A DNA stretch of 64,000 nucleotides from the NCBI GenBank assembly GCA_002110485.1, contig MOWL01000023.1, positions 62,001 through 126,000 of the forward strand. The letters are read 5' to 3'. The position numbers and the translations under genes are program-made. Below are positions 24,938 to 38,083 of the stretch, in pieces (position 1 is the stretch's first letter; each line of letters starts with the position of its first letter). The stretch comes from Emergomyces orientalis (taxonomy: Eukaryota; Ascomycota; Eurotiomycetes; Onygenales; Ajellomycetaceae). Below the pieces are notes generated by a model that saw only the letters and a program-made list of their open reading frames with translations, did not search any database and had not been told where the DNA came from.

Positions 24938-25930
24938 TGTTAACTACTGTGCTTTCCAGTAGCAAGTGTTCACTGTTAAGTAGGTAAGGTGAGGCCTACT
25001 AAGGTGCCTTATCATGCTTGATGACTAGAGGAAAGGGTAGGTGCCACTATCAAGGCTTACTTAGGTAACTAGGTAAGGATAGCTCCGGCGAGGGATTGTA
25101 TAGTTCCAATGTGCTGTAGAAAGTAATACAGCTGAGGTATGAGAGGGTATTCTAAGAGAACCAAAGCTATGATTATACAGAAGTAGAATAGATGGAAGAT
25201 AGAGTAATAGTGAAGTACTATTTAAGAAGTGAGATGAAAAATAAGATTGATTGTGATTAAGAAAATAAGCTTCTCTGATTCTAAGAGTAATGAGTGTGTT
25301 TATATACATGATGAAATTCTGTGATAGATGTGATAGTTCCGGTATATCTAGTTCTACTGATCATATCAATCTATCAGTAGCACTGGTAGCTCTGGTATAT
25401 TGTGAACTACCAGTTATATCAATCTATCAGTCATGTGATAGGTTTCTTTGGAGCTTCATTCTGCCAAATCATAGCCTATTCTGTCAGCATTCTTAATACT
25501 CAATGATTTCTGGTGCTTCTGTGAGATGTTCTGTAACATCATTCTCTTCTTTCTTTATGAGCTGTCTCAGCAACTAATATAAATAGCTGTATCTGTTCTA
25601 TTCTTTTTAGATTTTTTATCTTGTAAGTTTTTGTTTCTCTTTCATTTCATGATGGCTCGCAATCAGGTGATTTGTTGTCATGAACTTGCTGCTGATATTG
25701 AAAAACAAAATTATATTATATCTTCATCTTATCTTTATTATTCACAATTGAGTTGTCTGTGTATTAAGTCTGATAAATCAAAAAAGTGCAGTGAATGTGT
25801 TCAGACTGATTATTATTGTATTGATGATAACAGTGTTTCTCAATTTGATTGAAACAAGTTATATCATGCTCTTGATAAACTTGACAATGATAAGTTTTTA
25901 GTTGAGAAAGAGTTCTCTTGTAAATAGAAG
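24938..25930 (+). mobile_element. Family-C LTR and start of a gag-like frame (5' fragment)
   Basis: 24938-25345 recurs inverted at 53814-54197, which defines an LTR-like repeat beginning TGTTAACTAC. The LTR probably extends to about 25620, with a TATAAATAG near 25578. A frame from 25652 encodes about 90 residues with a Cys cluster (CLCIKSDKSKKCSECV) and an in-frame TGA near 25850. This resembles the short N-terminal Cys-rich Gag of some fungal elements; I am not certain. The element is broken off at gypsy-1 (25995). Confidence 0.5.
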
Positions 25931-25994
25931 AAAATTTTTTAACTACTCACAAAGATATTCTATCTTTGTAAACAAAAGAAATTTCTTAAAAATC

Positions 25995-26220
25995 TGTCAG
26001 GGGTTGAACCCCTATATGGTTATATGAACTCGGGCTAGCCGCCCAAACAGACTAATAGCTTCCACGCTAGTGGCTAGCCCTCACTTGCAACTTGCACTTA
26101 GAACTCTTTTCTTCACACTTTTTGCACTCTCTTTTTTCTTTCTCTTTTCTTTCTTAAGCTTTTCTTCTTGTATTTTAGACACAATATAGTTCTTTCATAC
26201 CTAATTGCTTGCCTCTTATA
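25995..26220 (+). repeat. Gypsy-1 5' LTR
   Basis: About 226 bp, a direct repeat of 31331-31567. The CT-rich tract near 26120-26160 is shorter than in the 3' copy. Other differences I saw are transitions. Confidence 0.88.
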
Positions 26221-26317
26221 TTAGGAAAGCTTCGTTTTCACTCCTTACTAAAGAAAGACATGGAAAAGCCCAGAAAGACACTGACACCACAGATCAATTA
26301 TTAAGAAAGAATAATAG

Positions 26318-26440
26318 TGTGACAGGGTAGCAAGGAATCCCTGCATCTATAAGAAAGTCCAGAAGAATACTGGCATTATAAACTCATTCTTTGAGTAAAT
26401 CACGGTGTGACAGGGTAGCAAGGAATCCCTGCATTTATAA
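26318..26440 (+). repeat. Duplicated segment in gypsy-1 leader
   Basis: A GTGTGACAGGGTAGCAAGGA unit followed by ATCCCTGCAT occurs at about 26318 and again at about 26403, roughly 85 bp apart, between the 5' LTR and Gag. The inverted fragment at 57480-57600 carries both copies too, so it is an old property of the family leader. Confidence 0.7.
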
Positions 26441-26454
26441 GAACAAAAACTCTG

Positions 26455-27633
26455 ATGATCATCTTTAAGATCTCATTGAATGAAGACGAATTTGTGTTAG
26501 TCACAAGCAGTCATGAATCACAGAATGAAGAAATGATCATCAATTTCACTAGAGAGAAGCTTGCGGAGCTTCTTCAGATAAAGAAAAGACTGACAGCTCA
26601 ACAAGTGAAGCTACAGGATCAACAATGAGAACTCAAGAAGCAATGAATAGTCACTGAAACTTCAGACTCAACTGAAGTTATCACTACCCCTCTCTCTATT
26701 GAATCAAAACAGTCAAAAGCAAGCCTTTCAGACCCTGCCTGTTATAACAGTAATAATCTCTTCTATTTCCCACAGTTCCTCAGCAACCTCAAAGCCAAGA
26801 TTATGATTGATGAACAGGCCATTGGAAATGAACAAGCTCAAGTGTGGTATACTTTTGAAAGACTGAAAGACAAAGCATCAGCAAGAATTCATTCTTGGGT
26901 GAATCAGTATTCTGAAACTAGTAGATTTATCATCAAGAAGTTCCTTGAGCTTCTGAAATCAACATTTGCTGACACAGTCTATGAGCAGAAAGTCTTGGAC
27001 AAACTGAATAGACTGAGACAAGAAAAGAAAAGCTTTGATGAACTCTTGACTGAGCTGAAGTAACTGCTTCTAGAGACTGGTGAACATGAATGGACTGATT
27101 CAATCAAAAAAGACTATCTGAAAGAAGTCTTTAACTGAGAACTAAAGAAATATCTCTTGAGCTTGAATGAAAAGAAGTTCTATGATGAATTCAAGAATCA
27201 AGTGAAAAGAATTGCAGATCATGTGAAGAACTTTAATAAGTTTGAGAAGAGTCAGCTGAGTTGACACTGAAATATCTCATTCAAGAGATTCTGGAGAAGC
27301 CTTTCCCAGACCCCTTCTGAATCACAGGATGTCATGGACTGGGAGCCCACACCAGCGCGAACCGCCAAGGAGAAGGACAAGAGAACACAACATGCTGTAT
27401 GAGTAAACCTCAAGAAGCTGAATAGAAGAAAGGAAAAGAGGTTGTGCTTCCGCTGTGGAGTATCAGAGCACATGGTCACAGATTGCCCTTACAAGCCTGC
27501 ACGGCGCCCTGTGAAGGCCGCCAGTGTAGCCCCCATGTTGGAACCCCGCCAAAGCCGCCCTCAGCCTCAGTCAAGGGTGAGTAGCCTCAACAGTAGCTCA
27601 AGAGAGAGCTCTCCAGAGCCGGGAAAAGAGTAG
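26455..27633 (+). CDS. Gypsy-1 Gag with CCHC zinc knuckle (frame with TGA codons)
   Basis: Frame from ATG 26455 (MIIFKISLNEDEF) to TAG 27631-27633, 392 codons. A coiled-coil-like segment (KKRLTAQQVKLQDQ) is followed by the capsid-like region (FFPQFLSNLKAK, VNQYSETSRFIIKKFLELL), the MDWEPTPAR linker typical of fungal chromovirus Gag, and a zinc knuckle (CFRCGVSEHMVTDC, near 27442). In-frame TGAs lie at about 26626, 26644, 27136, 27262, 27268 and 27400; one TAA lies at 27061. Several are at Trp-like positions, for example before VNLKKLNRR. The frame ends seven bases after the slippery sequence. Confidence 0.8.
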
Positions 27634-27661
27634 CCTCTGCTGAAAATCATCTGCAGAGGTT
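27621..27661 (+). promoter_or_regulatory. Predicted -1 ribosomal frameshift signal (gag/pol)
   Basis: The heptamer G GGA AAA (27621-27627) lies in the Gag frame as ccG GGA AAA, the canonical X XXY YYZ form. Six bases later CCTCTGC (27634-27640) pairs perfectly with GCAGAGG (27653-27659) around a 12-nt loop, extendable by a G-T and an A-T pair. Slipping back one base enters the Pol frame at 27627, which is open through 27708 and onward. The Gag stop (27631-27633) sits between slippery site and stem. Confidence 0.8.
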
Positions 27662-30600
27662 CACAGAGGAACAAGCAGTCAAGGGATGGAAGAAATTTGA
27701 GGAGAAAATGATTAGAGACCCAATCTATGTAGATGCTGTCTTAGATGGCATACACTCCACTAGAGCAATGATAGATTCAGAGTGTGCTCTCTATGGCATC
27801 ATCTCCTCACACCTTGCACGAAAATTGAACCTCCAGCGTATGAAATTTCCTGGTCGTCTTATTGAAGGATTTGATGGCAACTATCAAATGATCAACAAAG
27901 TAGCTTGCGCGGCATTGGACATAGAAGGACATCTAGCTAAGAGGTCCTACTTCTATGTGATTAAGACCCTCCAGGACTCAGGTTCCCCTCATATCACTCT
28001 AGGGATGCCATGGCTGAACATGTTCAATGCAGTGCCTGACAGTAAAAGACGGCAGCTGCATTTCCATTCAGAAGTTGTGATGAAGAATGCTCTGGCCCTC
28101 AATGAGAATTCTCAACCAATTCAAGTCTCAGCAGTTACATTTGAGCATCATCTCTGCAAACACTGTAAGTAAGACAGCACTCAGGTCTTCTCAGCTAGTC
28201 TGAAGGACATAGAGAAAGCTCTGAAGATAAAAAAGAAACTCACTGATTCATGAAAGAAACTGTCCAAACATTATCATGCCTATTTGAATGTGTTTGATTG
28301 TACTGCAGTCAACACTTTACCCCTTCATCGCGGACCAGGGGTAGACCACAGAATCACATTGGAAAATAGGGATGGAAAAGAGGCTCAACCACCTTGAGGC
28401 CCTCTCTACAACATGTTCTGGAATGAACTTCTTGTCCTCCGGAAGACACTACTGGATTACTTGGATAAAGGCTTCATACGAGTGAGTAATTCACCGGCAG
28501 CAGCCCCTGTGCTCTTTGCTTGGAAACCAGGGGGTGGCCTACGATTCTGTGTAGACTACCGTGGCTTGAATGCAATCACTCGCAAGGACCGATACCCCCT
28601 CCCATTAATCAATGAGACTCTAGAATGTATTGGCAAGGCAAAATGGTTTACAAAGCTTGATGTTACTGCAGCTTTTCACAGGCTTCGCATTGCAGAAGGT
28701 GATGAATGGAAGACAGCCTTCAGGACTCAATATGGGCTCTATGAATGGCTGGTAACTCCCTTTGAATTGGCAAATGCCTCTAGCATCTTCCAGAAGTACA
28801 TCAATTGGGCTCTACATGAATACCTGGACGAGTTTGTATCTGTCTACATTGATGATATCTTGATTTTCACCTCAGGCAGTCTTAAGCAACACCGCCAACA
28901 TGTTGAAAAGGTACTTATCAAGTTACATAAGACTGGCCTTCAGATTGATATAGACAAGTGTGACTTCGAGGTTCAATCAACCAAGTATCTAGAATTTATC
29001 ATAGAGGCTGGAAAAGGTGTGAGCATGGATTCAGAGAAGATTCAGATAATTATGAAATGACAAGTTCTCACTACAGTTAAAGACATCCGCGGGTTCATAG
29101 AATTCACAAACTTTTATAGAAGATTTATACAGAATTTCTTGAAGATTGTGGCCCCCCTCACAGAGCTCACCAAAAAGGACATAAAGTTTAACTGGTCCAA
29201 GAAAGTAAATCAGGTCTTTGAACTGCTTAAAAAGATGTTCATCTCTGCATTAATGTTACTGCAGTTCTTCTCTGATCATGAAACAGTTGTTGAAACAGAT
29301 TTCTCTGATTATGTTACTGGAGGAGTACTCTCTCAGTATGATGATGATGAACTGCTGAGACCATGTGCCTTCTTCTCTAAGAAGAACACACCCGCTGAAT
29401 GCAACTATGAAATTCATGATAAGGAATTGCTCGCTGTAATCAGATGCTTGGAAGAATGAGACTCTCAGTTAAGAAGTACTGACAAGTTCAAGATTATCAC
29501 TGATCACAAGAATCTAGAGTACTTCATGACCTCGCGGAAGCTCTCAGAAAGGCAAGTACACTGGGCTCAGTTCCTGAGCCGTTTCAATTTTGAATTGGCG
29601 TATCGGCCTGGTAAGGACAACGCTGCCGCGGACGCCCTATCCCGCCGGGACCAGGACCTACCAAGTGGCCAAGACGACGAGAGACATGCCTACAGGGAAT
29701 TCTGAATGCTACAGCCAGTTAAATGCTTCTTGATGATTGACAGAAAGGGTCTGGGGAAGCCTTTCTCAGATGTTCTCCAACCCTCATGTGAACCTCAACC
29801 TGTTAGTGCAGTGCCAATCACAGCACCAGCCCTGCTCATAGAAGAACGCACCCTCACTGAAGAATGGGCTCAGGCTAAAGAGAATGACAACACACTCAAG
29901 AAGCTGGAACAGATCATTCACAGTGACTCTCAGAAGTTTCCTTCATGGTTAAAGATCAAGGTCTCAGTGACAGAATGTAGTATTGAAAATGAATATCTCT
30001 GCTTTAGAGGGCGGAAGTGGGTCCCAGACTCTGAACCCCTACGGACCAGAATACTACAGGAGATCCATGATTCAGTGATGACAGGACACTCTGAACAAGA
30101 GGCCATGTACCGAATCCTTGCTCAAGACTATTTTTGGCCTAACTGTGCTCAAGATGTGAGGGTCTTCACCCGTAATTGTGACATTTGTAGGGCAAACACA
30201 GCATGGAAGGAGCGTCAACATGGCCTGCTAAAGCCCCTGCCCATACCAGACTGAATATGGAGAGAAATCTTCATTGACTTCATTGTGGAACTTCCAAAGT
30301 CTGATGGATTCACTAATATCATGGTGATCACGGACCGTCTGAGCAAAGGTGTGATAATTGAACCCTGTAAGAAAATAGACGCTGAGACACTAGTGGATGT
30401 CTTTATCAACTGCTTCTATAGAAGGCATGGTGTGCCATCAGCTATAGTCTCAGACCGCGGAACGCAGTTTGTTGGAGCCCTTTGGTCACATGTATGTAAG
30501 AAGTTAGGCATCACCAGACATCTCTCTACTGCCTACCATCCAGAGACAGATGGGTCCACGGAACAGGCAAATCAGTCACTGGAGGCCTATATCAGGAAGT

Positions 30601-31343
30601 TCACAAACTTTGCACAGGATGACTGGTCAGGATGTTTAGCATCCGCTGAATTAGCCATGAATGGTAGAGACTCAGCAACTACTGGCATGAGCCCATTCTT
30701 CTTGATGCATGAATATAATTTAGACTCATTACAGCTGAAAGAGAACACTTCAGTTTTCAAGAGTTCTCAAAACTCAATTGAGCAAGCAGAATTAATTCTA
30801 GCAAAGCTGAAGAATGCAGCAACCTGGGCCCAGACTTCAATGACAAATGCCCAGCAAGAACAAGAGCTCCAGGCTAATCACCATCAAGATGCTGCCCCGG
30901 AATACAGAGTTAATGACACTGTCTGACTGAGTTTGAAGAATGTGTCTACACTTCAGCCTTCAAAGAAGCTGGATGTTCAGAATGAAAAGTTCAAGACAAT
31001 AGAGAGAATTGGCTCTCATGTCTATCAATTGAACACACCATCTGGGATTCATAATGTTTTTCATGTGGATTTACTTCGCCCTGCTGCTGGAGACCCGCTG
31101 CCATCCCAAATCTGCCATGAACCTCAACCACCGGCCATAGATGTTGATGGGCACGAGGAGTATTATGTTGAGAAGATCCTTAAGAAGAAGATTAGATACC
31201 ACCAGAAGCATTATCTGGTCAAATGAGTGAGCTGAACTGCTCTCACCTGGGTAAAGGCATCTCTAATGGAGGAGACTCAGGCTCTCGATGACTACCTGCG
31301 GAGGACCACGGAAGGGGAGGAGGGGGGTAATGTCAGGGGTTGA
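27627..31343 (+). CDS. Gypsy-1 Pol: protease, RT, RNase H, integrase, chromodomain
   Basis: A frame of 1239 codons entered by -1 frameshift. Order: retropepsin-like segment (RAMIDSECALYG, where D-S/T-G is expected, so the third residue is changed); RT (VDYRGLNAITRKDRYPLP, YIDDILIF); RNase H (VVETDFSDYVTGG, AECNYEIHDKELLAVI); integrase zinc site (TGHSEQEAMY...NCDIC) and DDE core (VITDRLSKG, VSDRGTQFVG, HPETDGSTEQANQ); C-terminal chromodomain (YYVEKILKKKIRYHQKHYLV). In-frame TGAs at about 28247, 28394, 29057, 29456, 29702, 30251, 30923, 31223 and 31232 lie mostly at conserved Trp (PP-W-GPLY, CLEE-W). One TAA lies at about 28169. No TAG, no frameshift. Several residues expected to be Gly are Glu or Asp, consistent with G-to-A changes. 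Confidence 0.85.
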
Positions 31344-31567
31344 ACCCCTATATAGTTATATGGACTCGGGCTAGCCGCCCAAACAGACTAATAGCTTCCA
31401 CGCTAGTGGCTAGCCCTCACTTGCAGCTTGCACTTAGAGCTCTTTTCTTCACACTCTTTGCACTCTCTCTTTTCTTTCTCTTTTCTTTCTCTTTTCTTTC
31501 TTAAGCTTTTCTTCTTGTATTTTAGGCACAATATAGTTCTTTCATACCTAATTGCTCGCCCCTTACA
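31331..31567 (+). repeat. Gypsy-1 3' LTR
   Basis: 237-bp direct repeat of 25995-26220, TG...CA ends, preceded by an uninterrupted 18-base polypurine tract. It borders gypsy-2 sequence directly at about 31568. Confidence 0.88.
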
Positions 31568-31636
31568 ATAATGAAGGATGCGAGCGAACGCCCCACTGAT
31601 AAGCTCAATTTGAATACTCATACCTCTATTCAACAA

Positions 31637-34600
31637 ATGAAAGAAGAGAGAAATATTGAGAAAAGTAATAAGAAAAAAGATTTTCAGTGAAAAAATCTAA
31701 AGTGAATGTTGAAATTTCTTCTCTTTCTTGAGAATTTGAGATTTGAATATAAAAAGAATATTGATATTGATAGTATTGTTGAACTCTTTCTCTTATATGA
31801 ACAGAAGTCTTTTGTGCATTTCTTTCTTTCTCAATATATGTCTTTCAAGCATTCTCGGTCGGATTCTATTGCCCATTGTCAAACTCAGTCAGGAAAGGTC
31901 TCTGCAGCGCCCCTGAAAATAGAAGTTAGTAAAGAGAAGACAGAAGCTAGCAAAGAAAAGATGACTACACCCACTACTATCTTGTCTGGTCAGCCAACTC
32001 CCAATAGTGGACTGCCATATCAACGTCTTGTCATGCCGATGCCGATTCCTGGAGCACCTGGAGCCCCATTCTTTGATGGGAGAAACATTACTGCTTTTAT
32101 TGATTGATATGAGACAATGTGCACCTTGCATTTCATTACAGGAATCGATGCTCTGGCGGTATTACGGAACTATTGTACCATGGAACTGCAGGGCCATATC
32201 GATCAGCTTGTCTTGAATCATAAGACATGGGAAATGGTTAAAAAGCAGTTACTTGTCAATTTCTGGCGTGAAGATGCTCATCAAGAGATGTATAATCAAT
32301 TTTATCTTCATGCATTGTGCAACAAGACTCATTCTACCAGTCAGGAGATTCTTGTCTACTGCTGTCAATTCCGCGCAGTTGCAATGCCTCTCATTTGCAA
32401 GAATGAATTGCAACAATCTCTTGCTTGTATCTGGTTTCTTCAAGGGCTTTCAAAAGGTATTCATGAAAAAGCTTTCCACACTGCTGGATTTGATAAGATT
32501 AGTCAATCTGAATGGGAACTGCTGAAGATCTGCAATGCTGTGTCTCAAATGCAGAAGACAAAGGAAGAGATTGCACAAGTTCTGGCACCTGATGTTTTCC
32601 CCAACTCTATTCCATCAATGCAGCCGTCTGCTCAGCCCGTGTTTAATCCGCCCACATTGAATGTGCCTGTGCCGACCGCTTCGGCGATACCTGCTCCGGA
32701 TGCAAAAACACAGAATCCGAGCGATAACATTCTTGAGAATCTTGTCAACTGAATGAATGCATTATCTCTGGCGATCACTGGCATTCAAAACCAGAGAAAC
32801 ATGCAGCAAAATGTGACTGCTCCAAAGATTCTTCTTACTCAAGGACGTGATCCTGCATTGAATTTGCCAAATGTGTCTTACTATGGAACTCAATGTGGAC
32901 CTGGAGGCCTGTCTTGATCTTGATCCAGAAGCTTTGTTCAATACAATCAACTGCCAATGTCATGCTGGGGTTGTGGAGATTCAAACCATATGCTTCCAAA
33001 TTGTTTAGCAATCGGCCGGCTCATTGATCAGGGCAAGATTCATCGGAATATGATTGAAGAATACTATGAGAGTAATGTGATAAGAAAAGACCTGAAGATT
33101 GCTGTCAATCAACTTGAGTCTCATATTATTACAATTGAATGACTTTTGAAGCAAATGACTGCACCGCCAACTGTCTCAACCGCGGATAAACTTCGGAATG
33201 ATGGTAGTATCCGGGTATTTCCTGACGGATCCCCGATGCCATCGGTGAATGCCGTAAGCATATGTGATATTGAATTTGATAGTGGCCCTGAGGAAGGTGA
33301 TATGACCAATAGTGAGATGGAGAAAATTGTTAGTGTAATGACTGCTTTCACTTCTACTGAGAAGGATAAGGCCTCTTCTATGAATAAAAATCAAGCAATG
33401 CTTTCTGAATAAATTGAGAAGAAGAAGAGACTGTCAACAACACATTTTCAGTGCAATAACAGATATTCAGATGAGAAATCAGTTTCTTTTACTCAAGATG
33501 TGATCTCTGCTTCACAGAAAGATGATGAGAATGATAATTCTCAACCTCTTCATGATGAATGACTTCAGAGTGGAAGTTCAAAGCTCAGAGACAGTGAAAT
33601 TGTCTCAGATTCAGAAATGACAGATACTTCACAGATTCAGAAGAAAACTGTTCTCTGCAGGCCTCAGAAACTCAAAGAGCCAAAGCTTTCTGCAGAAATG
33701 AAAAATAAAGACAATATGATAATCACAATACAGTGAATATTTGAGAAGATCATGCATTAAGAAATCAGCAGAATTCAGATTAAAGATCTCATGACATGCT
33801 TCATTCAACTTCAGCACATGTTCTTTCAAAATCTTCCCATCGAAGTTCAACAGCATATGATTCGGGATGATGCAGCCACTGTTGCTCTGGTTCAACCTGG
33901 CACTTCTGTTGCTGAGTATAATCCTTGTTGAAATCTTGTTTTGGTTGAACACATCAAGTTCACTGTCAGAATTGAAAAGAGAGAAACTGAGGCAATATTT
34001 GATGAAGATGTAGAAATTAACTGTTTTGTTGAAAGAACTGTGTTAGATCTCAGTCTCATCATTCAAAGAGATGCTGTCAAACCTATTCTTGAAGCTGAGG
34101 GTCAGCAGAGTGATGTCATTGAAATCTGCAAGGATGTTTCTGTTCATCTTGAATCTGTTATGATGTCTCAGACATTCTTCATCATGAAACACAGTTCTCA
34201 TGATTGCATTCTCGGCCGACCATATGAAAACGCGACGCGTTTGGCAAGAACTACAGATAACAAAGACAGCATTCTTGTTCATGTTTTTAATTCAAAGAAT
34301 GAGAAGAATCAGGTGTCTTTTCTTGATTATTCTTTCAGTGACCATGGAGATTGAAAGTTAGATGATCTTCATGACAAAGTGCAGATTTTAAACTAGATAT
34401 ACTGAGTCTGATTGATCTTTGCGATGTTGAATGTGGTGGGCAAAGAAATGATATCAGATTCAGCAATCATGATGTGAATAGTGGGGCAAATATTCTGCCA
34501 TGTTTTGAAAGCAGTGTGAGTGTGTCAGCCAATCAGACTTTTGGCGGCCCCGGGCTGTCAAAAGATTCAGTCAATCAGAGAATGTTATCTCAAAATGCTC

Positions 34601-37600
34601 AAGAATCTCACAGGTTTTTTCTCATCATTCTACATCAACAATTTTATCTGTCTACACATTCATCTTTTTCTTTCTCTAATTATTCAATATCCAAATCATG
34701 CTGTGTTTGTGGTGTGCAGTTTCATGATTTGTCTTTATATGCTTCTTCATGATCTTCTCCTCAATCATGCGGTCCAATCATTGCAACATTATACAAGTGA
34801 TAAAGCTGATAAGATTCAACCTCTCAATATGTTAACTACAGATGGCGGGATTCCCAGTGGAACAGATAAGTGAAGAGAAATTCATCAACAATGATTCAAA
34901 AATAATGTGATTCTGGAGCAGAATCTGTCTTCACTCTATAATTATTTCATTACACTCTGTTTCTCTGATTGCCCGCGAGATTCACAACTCACAGAGAAAA
35001 GAATCAAGAATCTGCAGATTGAATTGATACTCATCTCACAGAAACATGAACTTTTGATTGAGATTCTGCTTAGAAGAGAAAAAGTTCTTGTATGAAGTTT
35101 TAAGAATTGTGAAACACTTATAAAAGAAGTCTCTTTATCTGTCAAGATTCACATTGCTCTGTATAAAGCATGACAAGCAGCAGAATTTTCTATTTCTTGA
35201 AAGCTTGTCTCTACAATCATCAATATGCTTCATGAACATGTTGATTCTGAAGTTTATAAACATTGTCATGATTTGTATCAAAATAAGTGGTTTCTCATCA
35301 AGAAGAAAGAAGCTGGGAAATATCACATTGTCAACATGTGCATGGACATGAACGCTGTCACTATTCATGATGTGTATATTTCATCTAGTGCGGATGCGTT
35401 TGCTGAGGATTTTGTGGGAATGAAGATAACAAGCATGATGAATTTCTTTTCTAAATATGATCAAGTTTCTTTACACAAAGACAGCTGATATATAACAGCT
35501 TTTCTTACCTCAATCAGATTGCTTTGTCAGACAGCACTGTCACAAGGTGTGATGAATTCTATTGTGCAGTTCTGCTGAATCATGGCATGCATTCTTTGAT
35601 TGAACATACCGCATCAAGCAGACAATTTTATGGATGATATTGGTGTGAAAGGCCCGCGGACGCATTACAATAATGAAAAAGTGATACCAGGTATTCAGAA
35701 ATTTGTTCTGAAGCATCTGCAAAACTTAGATGCCACCCTCATCAGCATAGAACTCGCGGACACGTGTATCCAGGTTGAAAAGTCAGAATTCGCCTGCTCT
35801 GATATGGTTCTAGTCAGATATGTTGTGGATGCTGACAGCAGGCGCCCCGAAGCTGCGAAAATCGTCAAAATCGTTGAGTGACTGGATCTGACAGATGTCA
35901 TGAGTGTCTGAGCTTTCTTAGATGTTTGCATTTACTATTGAATATGGATTCCAAATTTTGCTATCATTTCTATAGCTATCTATATTCTATTCAAGAAGAA
36001 CATTCCTTTTACCTGGAGTCTTGAACAAGTGAATGCAATGACAATTTTGAAGAATGTCCTGACAACTGCCCCTGCACTTTGCTGCATTGATTATTCTGAA
36101 GATGCTGGTGATATCGTGATGGCCATGGATGCCTGTCTTGAAGGATGGGGTGGAACGCTCAGCCAACGGGATAAATTGAATGGAAAGCTACACCCTTGCT
36201 GATATGAGAGCGGAATCTGGAGCCCCACTGAAGCAAAATATGATGCAGGAAAGCGAGAATGCCGCGCTGTGCTCAAGATGCTAAAGAAATACTGTTATTA
36301 TCTGTATGGTGTTCACTTTATTCTGGAAACCGACGCGAAGACTCTAGTGGCACAGCTCAATTAATCTGTCACTGACCTGCCTGGTGCTCTTGTTACTGGC
36401 TGGCTTGCCTGGATTTGGATGTTTGATTTCGAAGTTCAACATGTGCCTGGTCAGAAGCATACTGCTGCAGATGGGCTATCTCGTCAACCTCCTGCTGAGG
36501 GTGAGGTTCCTGAGGATCAAGATATCAATGATTTCATAGATGCAGAACTCAACTATATTAGTGTTGCATCTTTGACAGTTCCTGATTTCGATGTCAGCGG
36601 CGTGGATGCTTCTGAGTCATCAGGTGTGTGTGTTCTTTCACCTGATTATTCTGATCACAGTGAATCAATTGCGAGGTTTCTCATCACCATGAAGCGGCTG
36701 GATGATATACCACATTCTGTCTTTTCTAAATGGCGCAAGCATGCACTTTGATATATCATCCAAGATCAACATCTATTCCGATGATCAGGCAAGGGAATTC
36801 CTCTGAGACACATGGTTGATAACTCATCTGAGCAAAAGGATATTGTTGCTCGGATGCATGATGAATCTGGTCATAAAGGCTGTGAGGCCACAAACCACAA
36901 GATCACACAGTGATATTGATGGGAAGATATCTGAAAAGCTGTCAAGAATTATTGCAAAAGCTGCACAGTGTGCCAGCTGAGAGATGGCACTTGCTTGGAA
37001 GAACCACTATATTCAACAAGCCACAATTATCTATGGAACAAGTGGTGTATCAATGTTGTCAAGTTTCCAAAGAACTAAGACAAGTGATGTGCTGTTATTG
37101 CTCAGAATGATCTCACTGACTGAGTGGAAGGCCGCCCTCTTGCTCATGGAACAGCTGAGAATGTGGCACAATTCATCTATAAGAATATCATTTGCTGACA
37201 CAGCTGCTTTCAGAAATTAGTGTGTAATAGCAGGCTGGAGAATCAAAAATGAACTAAGATTCTCACTGTCAAATATTGTGTTAATCAAATAACCATCTCA
37301 CCATACAATGCAAAGGCTAATGGCATGGTCGAACGTGGTCACCGCCCGATATCCGATGCGCTTTCAAAGCTAGCTGCAGATGGAAGAAGCTGGGTTAATC
37401 ATTTCCATTCTGCGCTATGAGCAGATTGTGTCACCATTCGGCAATCTACCGGTGAAACCCCGTTCCGCCTGCAATATGGCTATGATGCTATCCTTTCAAT
37501 AGAGCTTGACATTCCAACTTGGCAAACACTTCCCTGGCAGACAGTGCAATCCCGTGCTGATTTGATATATATGCATATTCGACAATTGGAAAAGAGAGAT

Positions 37601-38083
37601 GAAGATCTGGAGAAGGCCACTCATCACCTGTGTCATGCAAGAGAGAAGAACCGAGATCTATTTGATGAAACTAAGCAATTAATTCAAGAATCATTGCAGA
37701 TAAGTGATTTGGTGCTTTTGCATGATATCAAGCTAGAAATGTCCTATTCTGCCAAGCTCAACTTCCGATGGCTGGGCCCGTATCAAATCTGAGAAGCAAA
37801 CCATGAGAAAGAAACCTATCATCTGAAAGAGCTGAATGATTTGCTGTTTTGAAATACTATTGCAGGCAATAGATTAAAAAGGTTCTATCTCTGAGACAAT
37901 CAAATGCCGGTTGCAGAGAATAATATCAATGAAGCAAATGATATTGATGAAGAGAAAGAGATGAATATGCAAGATACTGATAAGAAGAATTCTTTGAGAG
38001 AGAGTCAGAATGACTTGCAGTCATGAATCTCTCATGATAAGAAGTTTGCAGTCATTATCTGACTGCTGTTTTTCTTTGTATAA
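31637..38083 (+). pseudogene. Gypsy-2 gag-pol, copy 1 (single frame, TGA-interrupted)
   Basis: One frame of about 2149 codons with no net frameshift. Gag carries a zinc knuckle (CWGCGDSNHMLPNC at about 32959). A retropepsin-like region follows (VEINCFVERTVLDLSL, HDCILGRPYENATR, 33.9-34.3 kb). RT belongs to the lineage with the active site in FMDDIGVKGP (about 35629). RNase H is DIVMAMDACLEGWGGTL (36115). The palm-end marker is VQHVPGQKHTAADGLSRQP. Integrase zinc site (ARMHDESGHKG, CKSCTVCQLR) and NAKANGMVERGHRPISDAL follow. Many TGAs sit at Trp-like sites (for example ITAFID-W-YETMC, YNPC-W-NLVL). A few TAA (near 33760, 36361) and one TAG (about 34394) occur. A TAA at 38081 is the first hard stop after INT. 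Confidence 0.75.

Larger units (their letters stand above)
25995..31567 (+). mobile_element. Gypsy-1, chromovirus-type Ty3/gypsy retrotransposon
   Basis: The 5' LTR is 25995-26220 and the 3' LTR 31331-31567, starting TGTCAGGGGTTGAACCCC and ending in TTACA or TTATA. They differ by several transitions and a CT-rich length difference. A strong polypurine tract (31311-31328) precedes the 3' LTR. No matching target duplication is seen (AAATC against ATAAT), so the ends may be recombinant. Gag (26455-27633) and Pol (27627-31343) are in different frames and linked by a -1 frameshift signal. A chromodomain ends Pol. Fragments of the same family occur at 12732, 24785, 54198, 57068 and 57745. Confidence 0.92.

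Noticed and set aside
25652..25930. Zn2Cys6 transcription factor from the Cys cluster
   Set aside because: The Cys spacing does not match Zn2Cys6, and the frame sits directly behind a retroelement LTR.
13574..31343. Whole-genome reassignment of TGA to Trp
   Set aside because: RAD1, eIF1A and the 75-aa gene in the same window end in TGA at the expected C-termini. Any recoding must be partial or element-specific.
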